Shown: piece after piece, positions 35,401 to 48,349 of the stretch
Position numbering within the stretch: the stretch's first letter is position 1
Layout: each line of letters begins with the position of its first letter
Assembly (NCBI GenBank): GCA_012184525.1
Contig: WOFQ01000004.1
Coordinates: 372,001-436,000, forward strand
Origin: Xenoacremonium recifei
Lineage: Eukaryota > Ascomycota > Sordariomycetes > Hypocreales > Nectriaceae
DNA length: 64,000 nucleotides
Direction: 5' to 3'
The notes under the pieces: generated by a model
The model's input: the letters and a program-made list of their open reading frames with translations, nothing else
What the model was told of the DNA's origin: nothing
Databases searched by the model: none
Position numbers and translations under genes: made by a program

Positions 35401-36545
35401 CTCCTCCTGATGTGATAGCCTCCTGATGCTCTCCCTGGACACCGACTCAATTGCAGATGCTGATCGAAGTGAGCGGTGGAGTCTTTAGAATTCGATGTCT
35501 GTCCATCGCTTCTCCATGTGTCCTGTTCAAATCAAGTACATCGAATCAAACGACGCGTGGCTGTCGATCATAGACGATGATAACGCCAATCTCCCCAATT
35601 GCAGCAGTCTTCTCGAATCCGCCTCTCCACCCAGGGACATCAAAGGAAGCGCACTCGCAAAGGTGTTGATGTAGGGTAGGGGATCATCATTGTATCGATC
35701 ATGACCTGTCGGACGGTGCCTTGCAAGTTGGGGGCGCTTGGCTTCTAGTGCCTGAGTCGACCATGGCGATCGGTGACCTCCCCGCAGGCCGGATCCGTCC
35801 TCGACGCGTGATTGAAATTCAACGCCGCAATTGTCTAGAATCGGTCTCGAAACTCCCTGTTCCGTCGCCTACGGCCGTCGGTGACCCTGCCCGATGTTCT
35901 GGACAAGGTTTTGGACTCGGGGTGCTGACCAATATTGCATCGGAAGCTCCGTGGCGCCTCCAAATCGCCCCCCTGAGCCAATATTCTTCCCGAAGTACAC
36001 CGTGCTCCGGACCAGATCAATACGAAGAAGGCGAAGACACATCACCCCCGTCCATGCATGTTCATGCCAGCTGAAGCAATCAGAAATCCAGGGACCTTTG
36101 GGTCAGGCGAACAGGTTCATCTTTTGCCGGTCCGAGAATATTCGGAGGCGGGACCGCAACTCCCTCAGTTACTGGCTGTACTCACTCATCCAGAGTCAGT
36201 AAACGACGAACGCGAGCTGGCGAAAGATTTCCACAACACGCGCCCCTCAGATAATAATTGACAAGTAAAAAAAACCTGCAAGTGATAACAACCCTGAAGT
36301 GACTGGTACGAATTGCCACACAGTCTATCGGAGTTGAAGGGGTCAAGTAAAGAGAGGGGGTTGGGAGTATGATGCGCTGGGGGCGTTGACAGGAATGCGC
36401 GAGAGCTTGAATTCCTGGCGTGGCTGACTCGAGGGCTGTGCTAATGTCCTCTGTAATCCGCACGGAGTCCTGGGTCCGGCGTTGGCGGTTGGGAGGTGAG
36501 TGTAATCCCCGTCCTGGCTGGAGCTCCCGTACCGCGTGGGTGGTA

Positions 36546-36573
36546 CCAGCCAGCCAGCCAGCCAGCCAGCCAG
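36546..36573. repeat. (CCAG)7 microsatellite
   Basis: Seven perfect tandem copies of CCAG lie in the long non-coding region upstream of CON7. Confidence 0.9.
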
Positions 36574-37271
36574 ATACGCCGACGCCGTCGGCAAACTCTG
36601 GCATTACCCCCCCCTTCTCTGCTCTGCTCCCCTTGTTGACCAGAAGAGAAGCAGCAAGGAGGCGACAGACTACGACGATGATTCAGGTTGAGGGGGCGAC
36701 AGCCTCTCGGAGATGTGATGAGTCGCGCGAGGAAACTGAATCGCGTCGTTTCTAGTTGTCTCGTTGGGTGCTGTGTCGTGCTGCCCGAAGAATGACTGCC
36801 GCTGCCCGCCTCTCCCCGTGCCGTCTCCCACTCATCGGAGCACCACCGCTCTCGTCAGGTCGGAGATCCTACGCCCCCCTCTGGCTTCCTGCCCAAACAA
36901 CCCTGCCGGTGCGGCTGGCCCAACTGAGACAAACAGGTCCTCTCTTCTCGTAACGAAGTCCTCACTGGGTGGGATGCCCCCTGCCATCCCGAGGTCGAGC
37001 ATCGTCAACATTGCCCCTCCCGGAGGACAGTTGATATCGAGCGAATGTCCTCTCCCCTCGAAAAGTGGTCCAACAGGCGCGTCCCTTCGTACAGAGTCCA
37101 GCCATGGCTTTGCCCCTGCGCGCTGGACACCACCTCCCACTGCCTGTGTGCGTGCCTTTCCGCCTCCCCGGCCACCGGACCTCCTTATACGGAGTTTGCC
37201 GGTCCTCTTCCAATCTCATAGAGAGCCTGTCTCTTGACTCAGGGCTGCGCTTGATTTCCCCACGGAGCGAA

Positions 37272-37291
37272 ATGAGATGAGATGAGATGAG
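37272..37291. repeat. (ATGAG)4 microsatellite
   Basis: Four perfect copies of a pentamer lie in the same gene-free region. Confidence 0.85.
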
Positions 37292-40200
37292 GAAATTCCC
37301 CCAGATATTGGAGGTGCTGCACGCATTCGTCCTGGCTCGCTGTTAGGCCCCTTGTTAGTATCAAGGGAAAAACCGGACTGTCGCAAGCGAGCCGCGATAG
37401 CCAGACCGATAGCCAGTAGATGTGCTTATTTTCAAACGAACCGTGATACGTGTGAGTGTTGGAGTGGCGTTAGGGCAGCAACTCACTCCGCTGTTGCGTC
37501 TGCTTGAGCCACAACCTAAGAATTGCCCAACAGTTCCATGCTGCTGGGCCCCGACTGACCGTCTTTTCTCTGCGGTGGACCCTGCTTCCGAGCTTGAGTA
37601 GACGCGCTTCTGCAACCTGGAGCTCTCCGCAGAGACCCTTTCGGGAACCACGTCCGTACTGGACTAGCACGTCGAACAACTCTGGGACGACCATCCAACT
37701 CAAGGACTGTGCAGAAAACGGTACATCCCTGGGTGAGACCTCGGACTCCGTGCAAAGTGCATTACGTCGGTGGCTGCTTCGCGGTCCCGGATGCACAGTG
37801 CCGACGGCATCCCCTCTGCGTCCAAGTCGCTGTACCTTGGGCGTCCCATGTATGTCGGCTGGCTGAACGGCGCACCAGATGCCTCTTTCGCTCTTGTGCA
37901 TAAGATCCCCAAATTTTGGACGCGTCCCAAACCCGGAAAAGCTAGGCGCCTCTTTTCCCATTAACAACACACCAACACAACCTTAGTCGCTGGGGTTTTG
38001 TTGTCTGTTGGAAAGCTGAGAGAGAAGTGGTCCCAGCAAAGACAGGACCATCGGACATCGAGAGTAAGCTCAGGCTGCTCTCGAAGCCTGTTTGAGACAC
38101 GGCGTCCAGATAGAGGCTAGCTAGCAACCAGCTGCCGCGCGCCAGCTCTACGTGCTGGACGGATTAGTCGATGGGTGCTCCGTCAAACCATGTGTTGGGG
38201 GCCGCCAGGACGGGGATTGAAGCCACTCCAAGACCCCAGAAGCGTTCGGGATGCCTGGGCAAAGACTCCGTTTAGTGGGCGTGATCCGTACGCAGCACGG
38301 CAGGCAAGCGAATCAACGACAAATCATCCCGCGCTCGGTGATGTCAAGACAATTGCGGACTCGGGCATCAGCTGAAAATCGCGGTTCGTTTTCGGCAAGG
38401 CATTCTGCGGCCGGGGATAAGCGGCTAAAGCACAGGACGCCAGAACCTCAGCCGAAGGGCAGTCTCACGATGCCGCATGTATCTGAACGAGGGCGAGGAC
38501 ATTGCCGCCCGACAACCTACAGGCCAGGCCGACTCTGTGGCCGAAGCGGCCTGGGCGTTCCGGCGACTGCCGAGCATTAGACCTGCTAATTAGCATGTTA
38601 TCTCCATCAAGGACCGGGGGGGCCAACCACAGCAGAGACAACTTGGTTTGCCAACAAACCCCAGCCGTCGAAGGCCCTAATAAGCGAACTGGCTCGGCTG
38701 CTGGCCAACTGCTCGCGGCCACTGCCTGCACTGCACGTCACTAGCGCTCTTCAGCCCGCCAAAGATCTGAAAGTTGTCGTCGACCTGTGGGGCTGGGTCC
38801 AGAGAGCTGAGGAATTGAGATTGGGCGGAGATCAGCCAGGTGATCGTTCACATTTCCTGTCGAGCGCTGTCGTCCCGTCTGTCGTCTGAGCAGCCAGTGC
38901 AGGGCAGGCTCGAACTCCCGGGCCGCCGGCCAACACTCGGCGGCATTTGTTTGTCCCAGAAACTCGTGCTCGCGTCGCACAAGACATGGGATCCGGTGTG
39001 CGGGAGATTCCCAGCACCACGGGAAGCCTTGAGATCGCGGCCGTGCTGGCCACTGACTAGCACCACCGTTACGGGGGTCAGACACCATCGACACGTTCTA
39101 AGCTCGACAGCCGCCGGCCACAACAGTCCATGGCTTGCCGTAGCTTCACACGTTCCTGAATCCTGGCGACATTCCAGTGACTCGTGGTGCTCTGGCGCGA
39201 ATGCTCTGCTGGCCGGAGCTAAAACCACGACAAGTCCGCGCTAGTCAACACCCATTCGACCTCGTTCCAATTGGCTCCAACTCCGGAGCATCTCATGGTA
39301 CTCCTCACCAGAATGGGTGGGTATCATCGTGGAGCATCTATTCGGCGTCTCGAGCTTCCGAAATCTGCCTTTGCGCGGCGCATTCTGGGGATCGAGGCAC
39401 GAGAGTTCTGCTCTTTGCGAGCGAGCTTCTCTCAATCGCTGTTGCTATGAAAACTGGAGAGGAGGCCTGCCGTCGCAGTCGAGTGGGACTGGCGCAGCTG
39501 TCAGCCATGATGGTGGAAATAAGGCGCAGACCGTCGGGGACGCGAGGGGAACCTCCTGTCGGCCTGCCTTACCGACTAATACCAGTCAGTACTTGCTGCA
39601 GCTCAGCGTACCGAAGGGAATGGAACAGCGATCCTTCATCAATGTCATCGGACTTCGAGTCGTTATAGTAGAAATATCCGATTGGGCTGTCCACATCGGT
39701 AAATGACTCTCCGTCCTTCACGGGGCTGTTCGAGAAAGATTTCTGAATTTGTCGTTCGTCAACACTTGCCAAGACGGACCAAGCCCAGTCACGTCGGGTA
39801 CGTTGACTGAGAGCACCCATTTCCTACACTGTGCCCAACTTAAACCCGGAGCATCGCTTCAGGGGTGAAGCGTTGTGCCTCTCATGTGTCGGGGTATGAT
39901 TCCGATACCGATGACGTTCGGTCTTGACCATTTGCTTCTCTGGGGATGCCATCCAGCTGGCATGGGTGATAGGTCCACGATGTGGTGGAGGGGCCGCCCT
40001 CAGGGTTGTCTGCCCATCGATGCGACTTTGAGAATCCAGACAAGGGTTTAGGCATAATGTTGCGGACAAGGCGCGTGCAGCTTTGACGAGCTGCCCCTTT
40101 TAGCCACCACCTTCCTGCGTTTTCTGACTCTCACAATTTTCGTGCACTTTGGATCGTGGTGCCTGGTGATCCCCAGATCCTGTGTACTTAGTGTCGACCA

Positions 40201-43200
40201 TCAGGTCGGAAAGACACTAGCCAGGCCCTGTCTTGAGTTCAGACGCTCACCTCTCAGCATTTGGTGTTGGTTTGTCCACTCATGTTCGGTGTGGGGGGTT
40301 TCCGGTAGGGTTGAGGAAAGCAACGCTTTTTCCTAACTCCGTAAGTGCAGCCCCCAGGCGTACCAAGTGAAATTCCACAACTCAATTAAACCTGTTCAGG
40401 TTAGCAGAAGGCTGGGGTTACTAAGAATTGCACTTCCTTGAACCTCTGGCTTATTTGAGAGCCTCAATTAACACCACTTACTGCTCACTACCAGGACCAC
40501 GCACTGGGTGTTCCCCCTTTAATGTGAGAAGAGACACGCAAAGCACTCTTGAAAGGAGGCGCTGCACACAGAGCGGCCTGGCAGTGATTTAGGAGCGAAG
40601 GCTCCAGGCCCCAATCACCTCCTGGAGTTTTCCCAGGGTCGATCCGATCTCAGGGGGGAGGGGGGTTAGACACCATCTCGCCCGCAACCCTGTCATTCGA
40701 TGGATGCCTTGATGCCCTGCCATTCGGAGAAAGGGAGGGGGCTGTTCGCAGACCGCTTCGTACAAAGTACGCCAATTCAGAGAGGTTTACTTCAACCTTT
40801 TCTAGGGTTTGCCTTTTTTTTTTTGTTTTTGTTTTGCGAAGCCCCTCATCATCATCATCAGCAGCGGAAAGGAGGTAGACAAGGCCTCAAACTTGCTTGA
40901 CAGCAGCACGACTCATTCTGAGCGGTATCAGAGTCTGTCGCAGTGCTGGGTGACCGTCAAGACGGCCCACTGTACATCCCGCGCAGGCTTCCCAAACAAC
41001 CCCTGCAGCATGAGCATCTGGTGTCTGATGAGGACCCCCCGGGCGGTCCGTGCTGATGAATTCCTGCGGGTCCAATGACTTCATGTTCTCAGGGGTTCCA
41101 GATGCCTTAGGCGGACAGATCCCAGCGCAGACTGGGGGCTAGTCCAGACAGTGCGCATCCAAGCGTTTGGCAATATTGGCGCTAGTGCAATCCCTACCGC
41201 GAGCGAAAAATGTCTGAAGACGACTTCGGACGAAGATGAAATGAGAATGATCGGAGTACGCCTATGGCTTATTGAGGCCTGCTGGGGACTCTAGTGAAAT
41301 GAAGAGTGACGAGGTTGCTATTGATGTTGGAGTCTGGTGTTAGTGGCATTCGTGTGAGACACTCGAATGAAACTTGTTGGCCATGTGCTGGAACACGCCA
41401 GGTGAGAGAGAGGGGGATCAAGTGCCCTGTCATCCCGTTTTTTGAGAGATGAATGACATGGACAGATGTCCGGGTGCTTGAGGGCTGGCTACCTGTTGCT
41501 GGGCTGCAGGTATTAATGACCAGGGGGAAGAAATCATGCCTCGGGAAAAATTGAGAGGTACCAGGCAGGTTCGAACGCTGACGCGATCCAGCGACCCTGC
41601 CCTATACGGTGGCGGTCAAATCAAAGTCCAGACGAGTATTCTCGGCCGAAATAAGAGTTGAGATTGCAGACTGTTGAAGAACTTTTTCGAGGTTTTGCTT
41701 CTTTGCGTTTCTGCAGCTCCCATATCAGCGCAATTGTCGCGCGATGGAGGGCGGCTTGGCCCCGGCGGGCGGAGTGGAGGGATGGCACAAATTTGGGAAT
41801 GGGGGGAGGGAGGGGGCGGAGGAAAGCCATGCCTGTGCTTGCTGCATGTACGTGAGCTAATAGAGAAATGACGATTGACCGCATACCGAGACCACAGGCG
41901 AATCACACGTAGTGGTGCGTGGGAGGTCTGCATATCTAGGTAAGTATCGTCGGGGGAAGCATCCTGCATTGCGCTCCCATGGCGCAGCAGGAGGATCGAA
42001 AACCTGGGCGGGCAGCAGCGTTGCTCTCCGCGTTTGTCTCCAGTCGGCCTCGGCTTGGTCTCTCTTCTCGGACGAGTCGCGTTCGAAGGTCATAGGATTG
42101 CCTCGCCGCCAATTCCCCCTTGCCTCATCTGGTCGCGCAGTGGTCTCGACTTTGTTGTACAAGGGTTAAGCCACAGGACCCCGAAGGGCTAGAATCGGCA
42201 TGGCGAGCGCATCAGTGGATACTCCACGTGAGCTTCAGTCCAGACTGTCTCGCAAACCCAAGGGAGCACAGAGTCAAGTCAACACGTGGATCCTTCTGGA
42301 CAGCTTCTACCCGATTGTGCGACGGAGAACCGCGCAACGTCACGGCCGAGAGGGGCAATTGACCCAGATGTTACGGTCAGCGTCGAGAGCAGATGGAGGT
42401 CTGGTGACCGACCGCTGGCGAGTGACACCCTGCTCCATTGCGCGGGAGGGATGGATGTCCATGCATTGTGTTATCCTCAACCACCCCTGCCTCCCTGTGC
42501 GTCTTTGGTTGGGCTGGCCACCGATACCGTGGCTGGTAGGGTCAGCGTCGCGCGCGGATTGGCCCGTTGTGATGTCGGGATGTGGTCAGACCTCGAGTTC
42601 GATGGCAGGAGCCGAAGTGTTTCTTTGCGCATCGCCAGCATTTTGACGTATCGCTCGACCGGCATACATGTAAGTGCATTTGAGCCCTGGGCGAAACCCC
42701 AGTTGGTCCTTATTCCAAGCGGCGTGGAGGAAGTGGAAACGCCCGTTGAGATAGGTACGTATCATTCGTAGCCCACTGGCAAAGCGAGTGGGCTGTGCCC
42801 CTTGGAGGCATTGAAGCTTTTTAGTTCCTCCCGAAGGTTCGGTTCGCTAGAGATCTTGTTAGGGCCCTAAACTTCCTTGAACGACGATTCGACCAGTGAG
42901 CAAGGATCCTGGAAATACCTGACTACCATTCAGCACCAAAAGCTTAAGAGCCTCAGAAAAACTTCCCAGTGGGTTGATCGGAAGTCATTGAGTATCATCG
43001 CAAGCCATTGGCGTCAGTGTACGGAGTAAGCGTCAGGTAAGGAATGCTGTCGTCCACGGTGGCGCCGCATGTAAAGACCACCTTCGGCTTGATGGAAGGC
43101 GACTCAGAAACAAGATCAGGAAGAGGATAAAGGACGAAAAAGAGGTTGACTGTTGTCGAGTGAAGCTCACGTGCACCGTACAGGAGAAAATTCTAGAGGA

Positions 43201-46200
43201 GGCAAGAGCCTCGCGTCTTGCTCTTTCCCTCCAAAGTTTATAGGTGACGGAATCATCAGGCATCCTTTACTCGACGATACCTTACCTAAGGTACCTACCT
43301 CAGGCACCACGACTTTTGTTTTCCACCTGGTAATCTATTGAGAATTTGTTTCTTGGTATTTTCTCCCGGACTCAAGAAGATTTGATTTTAATGATGGACA
43401 ATCCTGCTCTAGAAAGCATTAGCGATGTGCACGCACCTGCGTTCGAGATGTGGCTTCGTGGGAAGAGACATTCGTGCTTTGAAGGCTTTAGCCTTCAGAG
43501 CCCTGGCAAGATGAATTACCGACCCTGGCAAGTCAGTATCCTGCCTTTTCTGGAGACTGGGTTGGCTGACCGCCCGGGCAAATGTCCCGCTCCTCCATCC
43601 CTGAGCACCGGCTCTCATAGCGCCCGCCGCCCGTCGCCCGTCGCGCGCCCACAAACTCGGGATACTGAAACTCGCCCGAGAACCCCCAATGCCTAGCTTC
43701 GATGGACCGTCCCTGGAGACCCGACGAGGCTCAATCCTAGCCTGGCTGCCGGCGTCAGGACCGAGTGTTGATGATATGCACGTCAACAGCTTCCGACACA
43801 TACCAACACCAACACCAGCACCACGTCCGTACCTGGCATCGAGCGAGGCGGTTGAGGCACAGACTGGCGTGGTGGTTCCGCAGCGAGCTCGTTACACAGT
43901 CGTCTCGCGGAGAATATTATCATGCCTCATTGAGCCTGGTTCGCGTGCGACTGCGACTAGCGCCCTGGCTGGAACCACTACGCTGGGCTCAACCACACCC
44001 TCACGGTCTCGCCGCCACGTTCTGAGGCATCGACATGCCATGTTGAGGTCTCGGTATCTGGTCTTGAGTCAAGCTCTGGTCACAAGGGACATTCGCAATC
44101 TCTCTCGATTTGGCTGGCCGCCTGGGTACCGTGCTTCGGGCCCCGAAGCCTCTTCCATGAGCTCAGTAACTGGCATTGGCGTTGGTATTGACATTTCACT
44201 GGTAAGATGGATAATCGGCACGCCATCTCCCATTTAGTCAAGAAGCCAAGCCCCCGAAGCAGCACCCACTGCAACGCAGTGACATTCTTGCTGGGATCCC
44301 TGTCGCCTTCTCGACAGTGGAACTGTCCACCGGTGCGCTGGGTCGCTGATTGGGCGCGCCGCCTCTGGGAAAAGACCGCAGATCTGCTCCCTGAGGTTTG
44401 GTATCCCGCCATCTGTTTATTATACGCACTGTGCCAGAGAAAAGAGGGTCTGAGCCATGGATGCACATTCCGCTCTCTGTACGATTCCACCTTGCTGCTC
44501 CGTCACGGGGGGGTGTCTGGCCTTGTCTCCTCCCCCCTGCACCCCCGGCCCTCAGCTCAGACATCCCAAGCGTCCCTGCTCCATGTCGGAGTTGCAGCTA
44601 ACAGTGACCAGGGATTGTGGCGGCGAGCCCCCCCCGGAGCGTCACCACCATGACCATCGCGCCGGCTTCGTGCTGGGGGTTGCCCGTCTGCGTCCCGAGA
44701 GACGTCAATCGCATTTAGACAAATAGCGAGGGCGGAAGCAACGCGTGAAATTGCACGTACGTAGGTAGGCATGTATAGTAATCGACGAGCGCGGACGTGG
44801 ATGGAGGATGTACATACACCCCCAGCGCTCATACACAGAATGTACACCAGATCAGATGACGAGCCTCCACTGAGTGATAGTCGCCACATTCACCCAGTAA
44901 GGATCGAGCCCACCTCCGCCACATTTTTTTTTCTGCTGTTGCTGGAGCTGGTGCTGAACCCGGCAGGCCAGGGTGAGTGAGAGCAAGCAGACGCAATAAG
45001 CTGGCAGGCAGGCAAGCAAGGAACAGGGGACAAGGTTGCTCGCGACTTCCTCCCGTGCACCTGGCGGACGAATTTTGGCAGCAGAAAAACTGCAGCTGGC
45101 CAGCAGGTGGCCCTCCCGTTTTTTCTCACCTCCACTCTTTCACCTTGCCTCCTCGCTACCCTCTCCGCCTCTCCGCTTCCTCCATCTCCCTACCATTATC
45201 GAACCTTCGTCAGGCTGCCTGCCGTGCCCTCGGCCGCCTACCTTCGCGCGTACTCTTTACTTCGGACTTGCTGGCCGCATTCGCTCGAGCCACGAGTCAG
45301 CGGCACATTCGGCACTGACCCAGCGTGGGGATCGTTCGGCAGGAAGATCGCCCACGCGAGAGCAGCTCGAGTCTGGGCATCTGGGACCTGCGAACTAATC
45401 CCACTATCTCGTCGCACTACTCCGGAAACACGCCGACTCATCCACGCCCCCCTTCGCCTGACACGCTACGCCATTCTCGCGGCGTTCGATAAGCGCGGAA
45501 ATCCAACTCCCACCACCACCATTGGGTTGGTAGCCAGTGCCAGCCAGACACCGCACCGCAACTGTATTGCACTGCACTGCATTACGCTCACAGCCAGGCT
45601 CCGCGGCCGGCATATGCCCAGTCAGGACGCCTACGCCTACGCCTGTCTGCCTGCCTGCTCCTTCGCCTGGGGTTCATTGCTCTCAGGGCTGCGGCCTCCT
45701 CTATACGACCCAAGCCTTGCCTTGTCGGTCCCACCCTTGCAGAGTCCGTGAACAGGGTCGCGACCAGCCGCGCCGCCGGGTCCTGCTCCTTCTTCCTCAC
45801 CTCTCCCCGTCATTCACTCATTTTCTGTCAACCCCCCCCTTCGACTCTCAAGGGACCCTACAAAATTCTTCGGTCCCGCACCCTGCTCTCGACCTGTCCG
45901 TCATAGCAGAGAAAGAGGCAGAACGCATCCACACCAACACCACCCCCCTGTCCGGTGCTTGAATCGCTCGCTCGCAGACGCAGAGGAGCAAGAGTCAGTC
46001 AGTGGTTCTCGGCGGGCGGGATATACTTTAACACCCACCTGGCCCATCTGAGCGTCTTGCGCTAGCCCCCTCTTGATCTTGGTTTTGGGAAGCAGACGCC
46101 ACGCTACTACCAAACCAATTCAACCACTCGCACTATATTAGTGGCGCTCTCCCCAAGGCCGGACCATCGACTTTTAGCCCCTCGACCTCAGTGATCGAGG

Positions 46201-46507
46201 AGCAGTGAGAGACCATCCTTGCCTAGGCCCCCTCCCCCCAGCAAGATCCGCGCCCAAGGACTCGGCCTACCTGCTGGTGTCATCAACGCACTTAACCATA
46301 AAACTACCCTTGGTCTTGCAAACGGCGCTACGTCTGCCGCCGCCAGCAACATATACCGCCGCCGCGCCGCCGCAAGTCTGTTTGCAAGCGCTCAGCCATC
46401 AATCTTCCCCTTCCCCCCTGCCCTCCGACACAACACCAACCTGACGCGGGTCTGGAAGCTAAGCCTGACCGGCCATCGCTCTATCACACGTTCCGTGGAG
46501 CTGTAGC

Positions 46508-48349
46508 ATGTCCTTGGTGCCAACACGACCACCTCCCGCTTTTGTTGACACCCACGCATCGCTACGCTCCTCTTCCAACATTCAAATTGGATCTGAGGCG
46601 ACTCTCGAGACCCTACTCGAATCTCGCAACTCTATGGAACGAAGTGCCCCGGAGTACTCGCAGTCAGGTTTGCCCTCGCCCTATCCCAGCAACTACGGCG
46701 ACAACCGTTCTGAAGGGTCCAACGCAGATCACGCGTCTGCTGCGCAATACCCCGTCAAGCAAGAAGTCAACTACCCGACGTCCGCGACTCCTACCTCTGA
46801 GTACGGCGTTTATCCCCAATCTGCCCGATCAGGATCTTTCCCGGAGCACATTCAGCGTCCATACCATCCAGCCAGCAGTTCCAGCAGTGGCGGTATGGCG
46901 CAACAACAGAACAGTCCGTCAATGCCCCAGCAGGATGGGCGAAGCCATCAAACCCACGCGGTCAAATCTGACAACGATGTACCTATAGATCCGTCCATCG
47001 CCGCTCCGAGCCCGACATACCCATACGGGCAGCACTCGCCCTATGCGCCTAACCCAGACATGTCGCATAGTTACTCGCACCCCAATAGTGGCATGTACGC
47101 GCAGCCGCGGCCAGACTGGACGGGTTACAGCCAGCATGGAGGGCAGCCGATGACTCCTGGTCACCCGGTCTATGCCCCCTCTCCCGCCTCCGCCCCGCCC
47201 CAGCAGAGACCCAACCAGGTACGTAGAATGAAGGAGGAGAGATTTTGATTATTTGAAGTCAAAGATGGAAAGAGGGAGTCGCGTGGAGACTGTTTATAAG
47301 AGATTTGGATTGGAGTTGTCCGTGTGCGCGTGCGCATGAAAATACTGAAGCCAATTCTGGTCTAAGATATCTTTGCGCGCGTCGCGTCGCACAGGGGGCG
47401 AGAAACGCAAAACAACAGGATGGGAAACAGAAGCCTTTTGCTTTTGTTTCAGTCGATTGGGTTCTGTTACACTCGTGGGAGATCAATGGCTAACATCAAC
47501 TTGATAGGTCTACTCGTTCGTTCCAATCCCTGGAGCCCAGCAGCACAAGCGTCCTCGAAGGAGATACGAGGAAATTGAAAGAATGTACAAGTGCGGATGG
47601 AACGGTTGCGAAAAGGCATATGGAACGCTGAACCATCTGAATGCTCATGTGACCATGCAGTCTCATGGCCAGAAGCGTACCCCTGAGGGTAAGTCACTTC
47701 AACTCTTTTATCCAAACAACCTCGAGCCTATTGAGGCGGAGTGGGTTTTGTCTATCTTTTAGTCAACTGTGGCACGAGTTTCGCGTGTCGAGCACGGACA
47801 GGAAACTTTATGAGCCTTGCGCTTGGCTTTAGGAGATGCGACAACCCACGCTATCCGAGACTAGTGCAAGGGAAAGGCCTAAGTCACCGGCGTAGTGGTT
47901 ATGGACAAGGCTAACATTGAGAAATTCGCAGAGTTCAAGGAGATACGTAAGGAGTGGAAGCAGAGGAAGAAGGAAGAGGAGGCGCAGCGAAAAGCCGAGG
48001 AAGAGCGCCAGCGTCAGGCGGCAGCTGCTGCGGCTGCACAGGGCGGTCCTGAAGGCCAGGGCCCAGACGGTACTCCCACATCCTCGTACCCGGGATCCCG
48101 ACCTGTGCAACTTCCTCCGATCGGATATCAGCCTGCACAGTATCCCCCTCCTCCCTCTGGCGGAGTTCCTCAGCAGTCTATGCCGGATTACAACAACCAC
48201 ATGTATCCCAACTACCAGCCTCACTCTCCCTATGCTCAGCCTAGCCAGGGGATCTACAACCAGCGTGAGTACCGGTCAAATTGGAATCGTTAGAATTCAG
48301 ACCGTTCTGACTCTCAACAGCCAACGGCGGCCAGCCTCCTAGCCATTAG
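46508..48349 (+). CDS. CON7: C2H2 zinc-finger transcription factor Con7
   Basis: Con7 is a nuclear regulator of conidium shape, cell-wall genes and, in Magnaporthe, appressorium formation. Exons are 46508-47218, 47508-47688, 47932-48264 and 48321-48349 (417 aa). The first 237 residues are disordered, rich in Ser/Pro/Gln/Tyr. The conserved core begins VYSFVPIPGAQQHKRPRRRY and includes one C2H2 finger (CGWNGC...NAHVTMQSH, spacing C-x4-C-x12-H-x5-H) flanked by basic sequence. A charged helix follows (EFKEIRKEWKQRKKEEEAQR), then an Ala/Pro/Gln/Tyr-rich tail ending PNGGQPPSH. Introns 1 and 2 are long (289 and 243 nt). Retention of intron 1 would give a protein ending after VRRMKEERF, without the finger. 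The start is supported by an in-frame TAG immediately upstream. Confidence 0.95.

Larger units (their letters stand above)
32423..46507. other. very long gene-free region upstream of CON7
   Basis: In 14 kb I found no recognisable protein family and no convincing multi-exon chain. Open frames of 100-200 codons occur in all frames, as expected in DNA of this GC content. The region is not obviously AT-rich or repeat-filled, and I see no transposon signature. The last 1.5 kb (about 45050-46507) are strongly CT/CA-rich and fit a long transcribed leader of CON7. The rest may be developmental promoter and enhancer sequence, or hold non-coding RNAs. Confidence 0.55.

Noticed and set aside
41568..41584. 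GGTTCGAAC resembling a tRNA B box
   Set aside because: The flanking bases do not pair as a T stem and no A box lies at the right distance.
41985..42016. tRNA-like A-box (TGGCGCAGCAGG) followed at once by a B-box-like GGATCGAAAACC
   Set aside because: The two boxes are adjacent, with no room for an anticodon arm, and the flanks cannot form acceptor or D stems.
43277..43306. Palindromic ACCTTACCTAAGGTACCTACCT-type sequence
   Set aside because: Short palindromic tracts of this kind appear to be scattered in such genomes; nothing ties it to a function here.
44896..44935. GGATCGAGCCC followed by a T run, like a tRNA 3' end with Pol III terminator
   Set aside because: The T-stem pairing fails and no upstream A box fits.
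45107..45751. 214-codon open frame before CON7
   Set aside because: It is a product of CT-rich leader sequence (Ser/Pro/Leu-rich) with no domain.
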